Shown here: positions 26,901 through 39,600 of the stretch, in pieces
Position numbering within the stretch: position 1 is the stretch's first letter
Layout of the letters: every line of letters starts with the position of its first letter
NCBI RefSeq assembly: GCF_026212465.1
Contig: NC_080056.1
Location: forward strand, 21,715,201-21,779,200
DNA length: 64,000 nucleotides
Direction of reading: 5' to 3'
Source: Amaranthus tricolor
Taxonomy: Eukaryota > Streptophyta > Magnoliopsida > Caryophyllales > Amaranthaceae
Translations under genes and position numbers: made by a program
Notes under the pieces: model-generated
Database searches by the model: none
What the model was told of the DNA's origin: nothing
What the model saw: only the letters and a program-made list of their open reading frames with translations

Positions 26901-29239
26901 GCGTTTTTAAGGTTTTTTAAGCGTTTTTTTGCACTTTCTCGCATAAAGTGGTTCAAACATCGTTTTTTTGCATCGAAACTTGGCACACAACACTATTTGG
27001 TATATATTATTGTGTTGAAATAGTTAGAATCCAAAACAGTAGTCATATTCTTTAAATTACGTCCGAAGTTGTGTTTTTAAGGTTTTTATAGCTTTTTTGG
27101 CACTTTCTCGGATAAAGTGGTTCGAACTTCGTTTGCTTTGCATCAAACTTCGCACACAACACTATTTGGTATATATTATCATGTTTAAATGGTTAGAACC
27201 CAAAAAAATAGTCATACGCTTTAAATTATATGATAGGTTGCGTTTTTAAGGTTTTTTAAGCGTTTTTTGCACTTTCTCGCACAAAGTGGTTCAAACATCG
27301 TTTTTTTGCATCGAAACTTGGCACACAACACTATTTGGTATATATTATTGTGTTGAAATAGTTAGAATCCAAAACAGTAGTCATATTCTTGAAATTACGT
27401 CCTAAGTTGTGGTTTTAAGGTTTTTATAGCTTTTTTATCACTTTCTCGGATAAAGTAGTTCAAACTTCGTTTGTTTTGCATCAAACTTGGCACACTACAC
27501 TATTTGGTATATGTGATCATGTTTAAATGGTTAGAACCCAATAAAATAGTCATACGCTTTAAATTACATGATAAGTTGCATTTTTGAGTTTTGAAGCGTG
27601 TTTGCCACTTGCTCGCATAAAGTGCTTCAAACTTCGTTTTTTCCTCGAAACTTGGCACACAACACTATTTGGTATATATTATTGTGTTGGAATGGTGACA
27701 ATCGAAAACAATAGTCATATATTTGAAATTACGTGCTAAGTTGCGTTTTTAAGGATTTTATGTTTTTTTGATACTTTCTCGCATAAAGTGCTTAAAATGT
27801 GGTTTGTTTGGCAGGAAACTTGTACTAAACACTATTTGGTATATATTATTGTGTTTAAATGGTTAAAATCGAAAACAATAGTCATATGCTAGAAATTACA
27901 AGCTAAGCTGCGTGTTTGAGATTTTTTCAGCGTTTTTGGCACTTTCTAGCATCAAGTGGTTCAAATTTGGTTTGTTTGCGACGAAACTTGGCGCACAACA
28001 CTATTTGGCATATTTTTTTGTGTTGAAATAGTTAGAATCCAAAACAGTAGACATATTCTTGAAATTACGTGCTAAGTTGCGTTTTTAAGCTTTTTCTAGG
28101 CTTTTTGGCACTTTCTCGGATAAAGTGGTTCAAACTTCGTTTGTTTTGCATTAAACATGGAACACAACACTATTTAGTACATATTATCATGTTGAAATTG
28201 TTAGAATCTAAAACAATAGTCATACTTGGCACACAACACTATTTTGTATATATTATTGTGTTGAAATTGTGACAATCGAAAAGAATAGTCATATGCTTGA
28301 AATTAAGTGCTAAGTTGCGTTTTTAAGGTTTTTAAAGTTTTTTTGGCACTTTCTCGCATAAAATGCTTAAAATGTTGTTTGTTTGGCAGGAAAGTTGTAC
28401 GAAACACTATTTGGTATATATTATTGTGTTGAAATGGTTAAAATTAAAAACAATAGTCATATGTTAGAAACTACGTGCTAAGCTGCGTGTTTGACATTTT
28501 TTAAGCGTTTTTGGCACTTTCTAGCATCAAGTGGTTCAAACTTGGTTTGTTTGCCGCGAAACCTTGCACACAACACTATTTGGTATATATTATTGTGTTG
28601 AAGTAGTTAGAATCCAAAACAGTAGTCATATTCTTGAAATTACGTCCTAAGTTGTGTTTTTAAGGTTTTTATAGCTTTTTTTGGCACTTTCTCGAATAAA
28701 GTGGTTCAAACTTCATTTGTTTTGCATCAAACATGGTACAAAACACTATTTGGTATATATTATCATGTTGAAATTTTTAGAACCCAAAAAATAGTCATAT
28801 GCTTTAAATTACAAGCTAAGTTGCGTTTTGAGATTTTTGAAGAATTTTTCACACTTTCTCGCATAAAGTGGTTCAAACTTCTTTTTTTTGCCTCGAAACT
28901 TGGCACACAACACTATTTGGTAAATATTAACGTGTTGAAATTGTGACAATCGAAAACAATAGTCATATGCTTGAAATTACATGCTAAGTTGCATTTTTAA
29001 GGTTTTTCAAGTTTTTTTGGCACTTTTTCACAAACAGTGCTTAAAATGTGGTTTACTTGGCAGGAAACTTGTACGAAACACTATTTGGTATATATATTTT
29101 TGTGTTGAAATGGTTAAAATAGAAAAAAATAGTCATATGCTAAAAATTACCAACTAAGCTGCGTGTTTGAGATTTTGTAAGTGTTTTTTGTAGTTTCTAG
29201 CATCAAGTGGTTCAAACTTGGTTTGTTTGCCACGAAACC
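20907..29239. repeat. HOR block C2: 2598-bp unit (15 monomers + 71-bp stub)
   Basis: Three complete units of 2597-2599 bp run from 20907, 23504 and 26103, followed by a partial unit from 28701. Each equals the 2259-bp unit plus a tandem duplication of two monomers (about 339 bp). In the first unit the duplicated pair starts at gttagaatccaaaacagtag near 21488 and again near 21826. The same pair recurs once per unit, near 24.1-24.8 and 26.7-27.4 kb. The units are almost identical, indicating very recent spread. The block ends at 29239 with an abrupt switch to block-B-like sequence. Confidence 0.92.
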
Positions 29240-32200
29240 TCACTATTTGGTATATATTTTTGTGTTGATGTAGTTAGAATCCAAAACAGTAGTCATATTC
29301 TTTAAATTACGTCCTAAGTTGTGTTTTTAAGGTTTTAATAGCTTTTTTTGGCACTTTCTCGGATAAAATGGTTCGAACTTCGTTTGCTTTGCATCAAACA
29401 TCGCACACAACACTATTTTGTATATATTATCATGTTTAAATTGTTCGAACCCAAAAAAATAGTCATTCGCTTTAAATTACATGCTAAGTTGCGTTTTTAA
29501 GGTTTTTTAAGCGTTTTTGGCACTTTCTCGCATAAAGTGGTTCAAACTTCTTTTTTTGCCTTGAAACTTGGCACACAACACTATTTGGTATATATTATTG
29601 TGTTGAAATCGTGACAATCGAAAACAATAGTCATATGCTTGAAATTACATGCTAAGTTGCATTTTTAAGATTATTCAAGTTTTTTTGGCACTTTCTCGCA
29701 AATAGTGCTTAAAATGTGGTTTGTTTGGCAGGAAACTTGTACGAAACACTATTTGGTATATATTTTTTTTGTTGAAATGGTTAAAATTAACAACAATAGT
29801 CGTATGCTAGAAACTACGTGCTAAGCTGCGTGTTTGACATTTTTTAAGCGTTTTTGGCACATTCTAGCATCAAGTGGTTCAAACTTGGTTTGTTTGCCAC
29901 GAAACCTTGTACACAGCACTATTTGGTATATATTATTGTGTTGAAGTAGTTAGAATCCAAAATAGTAGTCATATTCTTGAAATTACATCCTAAGTTGTGT
30001 TTTTAAGGTTTTTATGGCTTTTTTGGTACTTTCTCGGATAAAGTGGTTCAAACTTCATTTGTTTTGCATTCAACTTGGAACACAACACTATATGGTATAT
30101 ATTATCACGTTGAAATGGTTAGAATCCAAAAAAACTAGTCATACGCTTTAAATTACATGCTAAGTTGCGTTTTTGATGTTTTTGAAGCGTTTTTGGCATT
30201 ATCTCGCATAAAGTCGTATAAACTTCGTTTTTTTGCCTCGAAACTTGGTACACAACACTATTTGGTATATATTATCTTGTTGAAATGGTAACAATCGAAA
30301 ACAATAGTCATATGCTTGAAATCACATGCTAAGTTGCATTTTTAAGGTTTTTCACGTTTTTTTGGCACTTTTTCACAAACAATGCTTAAAATGTCGTTTG
30401 CTTGGCAGGAAACTTGTACGAAACACTATTTGGTATATATATTATTGTGTTAAATGTTTAAAATCGAAAAAAATAGTCATATGCTAGAAATTACCAACTA
30501 AGCTGCGTGTTTGAGATTTTGTAAGTGTTTTTTGTAGTTTCTAGCATCAAGTGGTTCAAACTTGGTTTGTTTTTCACGAAACCTTGCACATAACACTATT
30601 TGGTATATATTTTTTTGTTGAAGTAGTTAGAATCCAAAGCAGTAGTCATATTCTTTAAATTACGTCCTAAGTTGTGTTTTTAAGGTTTTTATAGCTTTTT
30701 TGGCACTTTCTCGGATAAAGTGGTTCGAACTTCGTTTGCTTTGCATCTAACTTCGCACACAACACTATTTGGTATATATTATCATGTTTAAATGGTTAGA
30801 ACCAAAAAAAATAGTAATACGCTTTAAATCACATGATAGGTTGCGTTTTTATGGTTTTTTAAACGTTTTTTGCTCTTTCTCGCATAAAGTGGTTCAAACA
30901 TTGTTTTTTTGCATCGAAACTTGGCACACAACACTATTTGGTATTTATTATTGTGTTGAAATAGTTAGAATCCAAAACAGTAGTCATATTCTTGAAATTA
31001 CGTCCTAAGTTGTGGTTTTAATGTTTTTATAGCTTTTGTATCACTTTCTCGCAAATAGTGCTTAAAATTTGGTTTGTTTGGCAGGAAACTTGTACAAAAC
31101 ACAATTTGATATATATTTTTTTGTTGACATGGTTAAAATTAACAACAATAGTCATATGCTAGAAACTACGTCCTAAGCTACGTGTTTGACATTTTTTAAG
31201 CGTTTTTGGCACTTTCTAGCATCAAGTGGTTCAAACTTGGTTTGTTTGCCACGAAACCTTGTACACAGCACTATTTGTTATATATTATTGTGTTGAAGTA
31301 GTTAGAATCCAAAACAGTAGTCATATTCTTGAAATTACATCCTAAGTTGTGTTTTTAAGGTTTTATAGCTTTTATGGCACTTTCTCGGATAAAGTGGTTC
31401 AAACTTCATTTGTTTTGCATCCAACTTGGAACACAACACTATATGGTATATATTATCACGTTGAAATGGTTAGAATCCAAAAAAACTAGTCATACGCTTT
31501 AAATTACATGCTAAGTTGCGTTTTTGATGTTTTTGAAGCGTTTTTGGCACTTTCTCGCATAAAGTGGTTTAAACTTCATTTTTTTTGCCTCGAAACTTGG
31601 CACACAACACTATTTGGTATATATTATCGTGTTGAAATGGTTACAATCGAAAACAATAGTCATATGCTTGAAATTACATGCNNNNNNNNNNNNNNNNNNN
31701 NNNNNNNNNNNNNNNNNNNNNNNNNNNNNNNNNNNNNNNNNNNNNNNNNNNNNNNNNNNNNNNNNNNNNNNNNNNNNNNNNAAAATAGTCATATGCTAGA
31801 AATTACCAACTAAGCTGCGTGTTTGAGATTTTGTAAGTGTTTTTTGTAGTTTCTAGCATCAAGTGGTTCAAACTTGGTTTGTTTGCCACGAAACCTTGCA
31901 CATAACACTATTTGGTATATATTTTTGTGTTGAAGTAGTTAAATCCAAAACAGTAGTCATATTCTTTAAATTACGTCCTAAGTTGTGTTTTTAAGGTTTT
32001 TATAGCTTTTTTGGCACTTTCTCGGATAAAGTGGTTCGAACTTCGTTTGCTTTGCATTAAACTTCGCACACAACACTATTTGGTATATATTATCATGTTT
32101 AAATGGTTAGAACCCAAAAAAATAGTCATACGCTTTAAATTATATGATAGGTTGCGTTTTTAAGGTTTTTTAAGCGTTTTTTGCACTTTCTCGCATAAAG

Positions 32201-32345
32201 TGGTTCAAACATCTTTTTTTGCATCGAAACATGGCACACAAGACTATTTGGTATATATTATTGTGTTGAAATAGTTAGAATCCAAAACAGTAGTCATATT
32301 CTTGAAATTACGTCCTAAGTTGTGGTTTTAAGGTTTTTATAGCTT
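29240..32345. repeat. Block-B-like satellite segment between C-type blocks
   Basis: From 29240 the monomer variants are those of block B: gttgatgtagtt, ggttttaatagc, and catt/catccaacttggaacacaac with tatatgg. The switch point shows a short deletion: cacgaaacct is joined to cactatttgg, lacking about 9 bases present in comparable monomers such as the one near 12300. The segment contains the second N block. It ends at about 32345, where C-type sequence resumes. Confidence 0.82.
31682..31781. other. Assembly gap (100 N)
   Basis: A second block of exactly 100 N, inside satellite. The left side ends in gaaattacatgc and the right side begins aaaatagtcatatgctag. In the equivalent intact stretch at about 14413-14555 these are separated by about 141 bp, so the real gap should be about 141 bp plus a whole number of monomers. 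Confidence 0.99.
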
Positions 32346-33600
32346 TTTTGGCACTTTCTCGAATAAAGTGGTTCAAACTTCATTTGTTTTGCATCAAACA
32401 TGGTACAAAACACTATTTGGTATATATTATTGTGTTTAAATGGTTAAAAGCGAAAACAATAGTCATATGCTAGAAATTACAAGCTAAGCTGCGTGTTTGA
32501 GATTTTTTCAGCGTTTTTGGCACTTTCTAGCATCAAGTGGTTCAAATTTGGTTTGTTTGCGACGAAACTTGGCACACAACTGTATTTGGCATATTTTTTT
32601 TGTGTTGAAATAGTTAGAATCCAAAACAGTAGACATATTCTTGAAATTACGTGCTAAGTTGCGTTTTTAAGCTTTTTCTAGGCTTTTTGGCACTTTCTCG
32701 GATAAAGTGGTTCAAACTTCGTTTGTTTTTCATTAAACATGGCACACAACACTATTTAGTATATATTATCATGTTGAAATTGTTAGAATCTAAAACAATA
32801 GTCATACTTGGCACACAACACTATTTTGTATATATTATTGTGTTGAAATTGTGACAATCGAACAGAATAGTTATATGCTTGAAATTAAGTGCTAAGTTGC
32901 ATTTTTAAGGTTTTTAAAGTTTTTTTGGCACTTTCTCGCATAAAATGCTTAAAATGTTGTTTTTTTGGCAGGAAAGTTGTACGAAACACGATTTGGTATA
33001 TATTATTGTGTTGAAATGGTTAAAATTAAAAACAATAGTCAAATGTTAGAAACTACGTGCTAAGCTGCGTGTTTGACATTTTTTAAGCGTTTTTGGCACT
33101 TTCTAGCATCAAGTGGTTCAAACTTGGTTTGTTTGCCACAAAACCTTGCACACAACACTATTTGGTATATATTATTGTGTTGAAGTAGTTAGAATCCAAA
33201 ACAGTAGTCATATTCTTGAAATTACGTCCTAAGTTGTGTTTTTAAGGTTTTTATAGCTTTTTTGGCACTTTCTCGAATAAAGTGGTTCAAACTTCATTTG
33301 TTTTGCATCAAACATGGTACAAAACACTATTTGGTATATATTATCATGTTGAAATTTTTAGAACCCAAAAAATAGTCATATGCTTTAAATTACAAGCTAA
33401 GTTGCGTTTTGAGATTTTTGAAGAGTTTTTGACACTTTCTCGCATAAAGTGGTTCAAACTTCTTTTTTTTGCCTCGAAACTTGGGACACAACACTATTTG
33501 GTAAATATTAATGTGTTGAAATGGTGACAATCGAAAACAATAGTCATATGCTTGAAATTACATGCTAAGTTGCATTTTTAAGGTTTTTCAAGTTTTTTTT
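32346..33600. repeat. C-type satellite with chimeric entry monomer
   Basis: The monomer at about 32346-32480 starts as the catcaaacatggtacaaaac variant (as at 16400) and, after the core, becomes the gtgtttaaatggttaaaa...gctagaaattacaagc variant (as at 15540). These variants sit about 0.85 kb apart in the normal C unit. The following monomers keep C-type order, including the 71-bp stub near 32800, but with private changes. This is the signature of unequal exchange inside a monomer. Confidence 0.8.
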
Positions 33601-36600
33601 GGCACTTTTTCACAAACAGTGCTTAAAATGTGGTTTGCTTGGCAGGAAACTTGTACGAAACACTATTTGGTATATATATTATTGTGTTGAAATGGTTAAA
33701 ATCGAAAAAAATAGTCATATGCTAGAAATTACGTGCTAAGCTGCATGTTTTAGATTTTTTGTTTTTGGCACTTTCTAGCATAAAGTGGTTTAAACTTGGT
33801 TTGTTTGCCACGAAACTTGGCACACAACACTATTTGGTATGTATTATTGTGTTGAAATAGTTAGAATTCGAAACAGTAGTCATATTCTTAAAATTACGTC
33901 CTAAGTTGTGATTTTAAAGTTTTTATAGCTTTTTTAGCACTTTCTCGGACAAAGTGGTTCAAACTTCATTTGTTTTGCATCAAACTTGGCACACAACACT
34001 ATTTGGTATATATATTATCATGTTTAAATGGTTAGAACCCAAAAAAATAGTCATCCACTTTAAATTACATGTTAAGTTGCGTTTTTAAGGTTTTTTAACC
34101 GTTTTTTGCACTTTCACGCATAAAGTGGTTCAAACTTCGTTTTTTTTCCTCGAAACTTGGCACACAACACTATTCGGTATATATTATTGTGTTGAAATGA
34201 TGACAATCGAAAACAATAGTCATATGCTTGAAATTACATGCTAAGTTGCATTTTTAAGGTTTTTCAAGGTTTTTTGGCACTTTCTCACATACAGTGCTTA
34301 AAATGTGGTTTATTTGGCAGGAAACTTGTACGAAACACTATTTGGTATATATTGTTGTGTTGAAATGGTTAAAATCAAAAAAAATAGTCATATGCTAGAA
34401 ATTACGTGCTAAGCTGCGTGTTTGAGATTTTTTAAGTGTTTTTGGCACTTTCTAGCATTAAGTGGTTCAAACTTGGTTTGTTTGCCATGAAACTTTGCAC
34501 AGAACCCTATTTGGTATATATTATTGTGTTGAAGTAGTTAAAATCCAAAACAGTAGTCATATTCTTTAAATTACGGCCTAAGTTGTGTTTTTAAGGTTGA
34601 TATAGCTTTTTTGGCACTTTTTCGGATAAAGTGGTACAAACTTCGTTTGCTTTGCATGAAACTTGGCACACAAAACTATTTGGTATATATTATCATGTTT
34701 AAATGGTTAGAATCCAAAAAAATAGTCATACGCTTTACATTACATGCTAAGTTGCGTTTTTAAGGTTTTTTAAGCATTTTTGGCATTTTCTCGCATAAAG
34801 TGGTTCAAACTTCGTTTTATCGCCTCGAAACTTGGCACACAACACTATTTGGTATATATTATTGTGTTGAAATGGTTACAATGGAAAAAAAATAGTCATA
34901 TGCTAGAAATTACGTGCTAAGCTGCATGTTTGAGATTTTTTAAGTGTTTTTGGCACTTTTTAGCATAAAGTGGTTCAAACTTGGTTTGTTTGCCACGAAA
35001 CTTGGCACACAACACTATTTGGTATATATTATTGTGTTGAAATAGTTAGAATCCAAAACAGTAGTCATATTCATGAAATTACATCCTAAGTTGTGGTTTA
35101 AAGGTTTTTATAGCTTTTTTAGCACTTTCTCGGACAAAGTGGTTCAAACTTCATTTGTTTTGCATCAAACTTGGCACACAACACTATTTGGTATATATTA
35201 TCAAGTTGAAATTGTTAGAATCCAAAACAATAGTCATACGCTTTAAATTACATACTAAGTTGCGTTTTTGTGCTTTTTTAAGCTTTTTTGGCACTTTCTC
35301 GAATAACGTGGTTCAAAATTCATTTTTTTGCCTCGATACTTGGCACAAAACACTATTAGGTATGTATTATTGTGTTGAAATGGTGACAATCGAAAACAAT
35401 AGTTATATAATTGAAATTACGTCCTAAGTTGCGTTTTAAAGGTTTTTCAAGTTTTCTTGGCACTTTCTCGCATAAAGTGCTTAAAATGTGGTTTGTTTGG
35501 CAGGAAACTTGTACTAAACACTATTTGGTATATATTATTGTTATGAAATGGTTAAAATCGAAAACAACAGTCAACTTCTAGTAATTACGTGCTAAGCAGC
35601 GTGTTTGAGATTTTTTAAGTGTTTTCGGCACTTTCTAACATTAAGTGGTTTTAACTTGGTTTGTTTGCCACGAAACTTGGCACACAACACTATTTGGTAT
35701 ATATTATAGTGTTGAAGTAGTTAGAATCCAAAACTGTAGTCATATTCTTGAAATTACGTCCTAATATGTGTTTTTAACGTTTTTATAGCTTTTTTGGCAC
35801 TTTATCGGATAAAGTGGTTCAAACTTGGTTTGTTTTGCATCCAATTTGGAACACAACACTATTTGGTGTATATTATCACGTTGAAATGGTTAGAACCAAA
35901 AAAAATTGTCATACGCTTTAAATTACATGCTAAGTTGCAATTTTGAGGTTTTTGAAAAATTTCTGGCACTTTCTCGCATAAAGTGGTTAAAACTTCTTTT
36001 TTTTCCCTCTAAACTTGGCACATAACACTATTTGGTGTATATTATCGTACTTAAATGATGACAATCGAAAACAATAGTCATATGCTTGAAATTACATGCA
36101 AAGTTGCATTTTTAAGGTTTTTCAAGGTTTTTTGGCACTTTCTCACATACAGTACTTAAAATGTGGTTTATTTGGCAGGAAACTTGTACGAAACACTATT
36201 TGGTATATATTATTGTGTTGAAATGGTTAAAATCGAAAAAAATAGTCATATGCTAGAAATTACGTGCTAAGCTGCGTGTTTGAGATTTTTTTAAGTGTTT
36301 TTTGCAGTTTCTAGCATTAAGTGGTTCAAACTTGGTTTGTTTCCCACGAAACTTGGCACAGAACACTATTTTGTATACTTTATTGTGTTGAAGTAGTTAG
36401 AATCCAAAACAGTAGTCGTATTCTTTAAATTACGTCCTAAGTTGTGTTTTAAGGTTTTTATAGCTTTTATGGCACTTCTTCGGATAAAGTGGTTCAAACT
36501 TCGTTTGCTTTGCATTAAACTTGGCACACAACACTATTTGGTATATATTATCATGTTTAAATGGTTAGAACCCAAAAAAATAGTCATACGCTTTACATTA

Positions 36601-39600
36601 CATGCTAAGTTGCGTTTTTGAGGTTTTTTAAGCGTTTTTGGCACTTTCTCGCATAAAGTGGTTCAAACTTCATTTTTTTGCCTCGAAACTTGGCACACAA
36701 CACTATTTGGTATATATTATTGTGTTGAAATGGTTACAATCCAAAAAAAATAGTCATATGCTAGAAATTACGTGCTAAGCTGCGTGTTTGAGATTTTTTA
36801 AGTGTTTTTGGCACTTTCTAGCATTAAGTGGTTCAAACTTGGTTTGCTTGCCACGAAACATGGCACAGAACACTATTTGGTATATATTATTGTGTTGAAG
36901 TAGTTAAAATCCAAAACAGTAGTCATATTCTTTAAATTATGGCCTAAGTTATGTTTTTAAGGTTGTTATAGCTTTTTTGGCACTTTTTCGGATAAAGTGG
37001 TACAAACTTCGTTTGCTTTGCATGAAACTTGGCACACAAAACTATTTGGTATATATTATCATGTTTAAATGGTTAGAACCCAAAAAAATAGTCATACGCT
37101 TTACATTACATGCTAAGTTGCGTTTTTAAGGTTTTTTAAGCATTTTTGGCATTTTCTCGCATAAAGTGGTTCAAACTTCGTTTTATTGCCTCGAAACTTG
37201 GGACACTACACTATTTGGTTTATATTATTGTGTTGAAATGGTTACAATCGAAAAAAATTAGTCATATGCTAGAAATTACTTGCTAAGCTGCATGTTTGAG
37301 ATTTTTAAAGTGTTTTTGGCACTTTTTAGCATAAAGTGGTTCAAACTTGGTTTGTTTGTCACGAAACTTGGCATACAACACTATTTGGTATATATTATTG
37401 TGTTGAAATAGTTAGAATCCAAAACAGTAGTCATATTCTTGAAATTACATCCTAAGTTGTGGTTTAAAGGTTTTTATAGCTTTTTTAGCACTTTCTCGGA
37501 CAAAGTGGTTCAAACTTCGTTTATTTTGCATCAAACTTGGCACACAACACTATTTGGTATATATTATCAAGTTGAAATTGTTAGAATCCAAAACAATAGT
37601 CATACGCTTTAAATTACCTACTAAGTTGCGTTTTTGTGCTTTTTTAAGCGTTTTTGGCACTTTCTCGAATAACGTGGTTCAAAATTCATTTTTTTGCCTC
37701 GATACTTGGTACAAAACACTAATGTATTATTGTGTTGAAATGGTGACAATCGAAAACAATAGTTATATAATTGAAATTACGTCCTAAGTTGCGTTTTTAA
37801 GGTTTTTGAAGTTTTCTTGGCACTTTCTCGCATAAAGTGCTTAAAATGTGGTTTGTTTGGCAGGAAACTTGTACTAAACACTATTTGGTATATATTATTG
37901 TTATGAAATGGTTAAAATCGAAAACCACAGTCAACTTCTAGTAATTACGTGCTAAGCAACGTGTTTGAGATTTTTTAAGTGTTTTCGGCACTTTCTAACA
38001 TTAAGTGGTTTTTACTTGGTTTGTTTGCCACGAAACTTGGCACACAACACTATTTGGTATATATTATAGTGTTGAAGTAGTTAGAATCCAAAACTGTAGT
38101 CATATTCTTGAAATTACGTCCAAATTTGTGTTTTTAACGTTTTTATAGCTTTTTTGGCACTTTATCGGATAAAGTGGTTCAAACTTGGTTTGTTTTGCAT
38201 CCAATTTGGCACACAACACTATTTGGTGTATATTATCACGTTGAAATGGTTAGAACCCAAAAAAATTGTCATACGCTTTAAATTACATGCTAAGTTGCGT
38301 TTTTAGGTTTTTGAAAAATTTCTGGCACTTTCTCGCATAAAGTGGTTAAAACTTCTTTTTTTTCCCTCTAAACTTGGCACACAACACTATTTGGTGTATA
38401 TTATCGTACTTAAATGATGACAATCGAAAACAATAGTCATATGCTTGAAATTACATGCAAAGTTGCATTTTTAAGGTTTTTCAAGGTTTTTTGGCACTTT
38501 CTCACATACAGTACTTAAAATGTGGTTTATTTGGCAGGAAACTTGTACGAAACACTATTTGGTATATATTATTGTGTTGAAATGGTTATAATCGAAAAAA
38601 ATAGTTATATGCTAGAAATTACGTGCTAAGCTGCGTGTTTGAGGTTTTTTAAGTGTTTTTTGCAGTTTCTAGCATTAAGTGGTTCAAACTTGGTTTGTTT
38701 CCCACGAAACTTGGCACAGAACACTATTTTGTATATTTTATTGTGTTGAAGTAGTTAGAATCCAAAACAGTAGTCGTATTCTTTAAATTACGTCCTAAGT
38801 TGTGTTTTTAAGGTTTTTATAGCTTTTTTGGCACTTTTTCGGATAAAGTGGTTCAAACTTCGTTTGCTTTACATTAAACTTGGCACACAACACTATTTGG
38901 TATATATTATCATGTTTAAATGGTTAGAACCCAAAAAAATAGTCATACGCTTTACATTACATGCTAAGTTGCGTTTTTGAGGTTTTTTAAGCGTTTTTGG
39001 CACTTTCTCGCATAAAGTGGTTCAAACTTCATTTTTTTGCCTCGAAACTTGGCACACAACACTATTTGGTATATATTATTGTGTTGAAATGGTTACAATC
39101 CAAAAAAAATAGTCATATGCTAGAAATTACGTGCTAAGCTGCGTGTTTGAGATTTTTTAAGTGTTTTTGGCACTTTCTAGCATTAAGTGGTTCAAACTTG
39201 GTTTGCTTGCCACGAAACTTGGCACAGAACACTATTTGGTATATATTATTGTGTTGAAGTAGTTAAAATCCAAAACAGTAGTCATATTCTTTAAATTACG
39301 GCCTAAGTTGTGTTTTTAAGGTTGTTATAGCTTTTTTGGCACTTTTTCGGATAAAGTGGTACAAACTTCGTTTGCTTTGCATGAAACTTGGCACACAAAA
39401 CTATTTGGTATATATTATCATGTTTAAATGGTTAGAACCCAAAAAAATAGTCATACGCTTTACATTACATGCTAAGTTGCGTTTTTAAGGTTTTTTAAGC
39501 ATTTTTGGCATTTTCTCGCATAAAGTGGTTCAAACTTCGTTTTATTGCCTCGAAACTTGGGACACTACACTATTTGGTTTATATTATTGTGTTGAAATGG

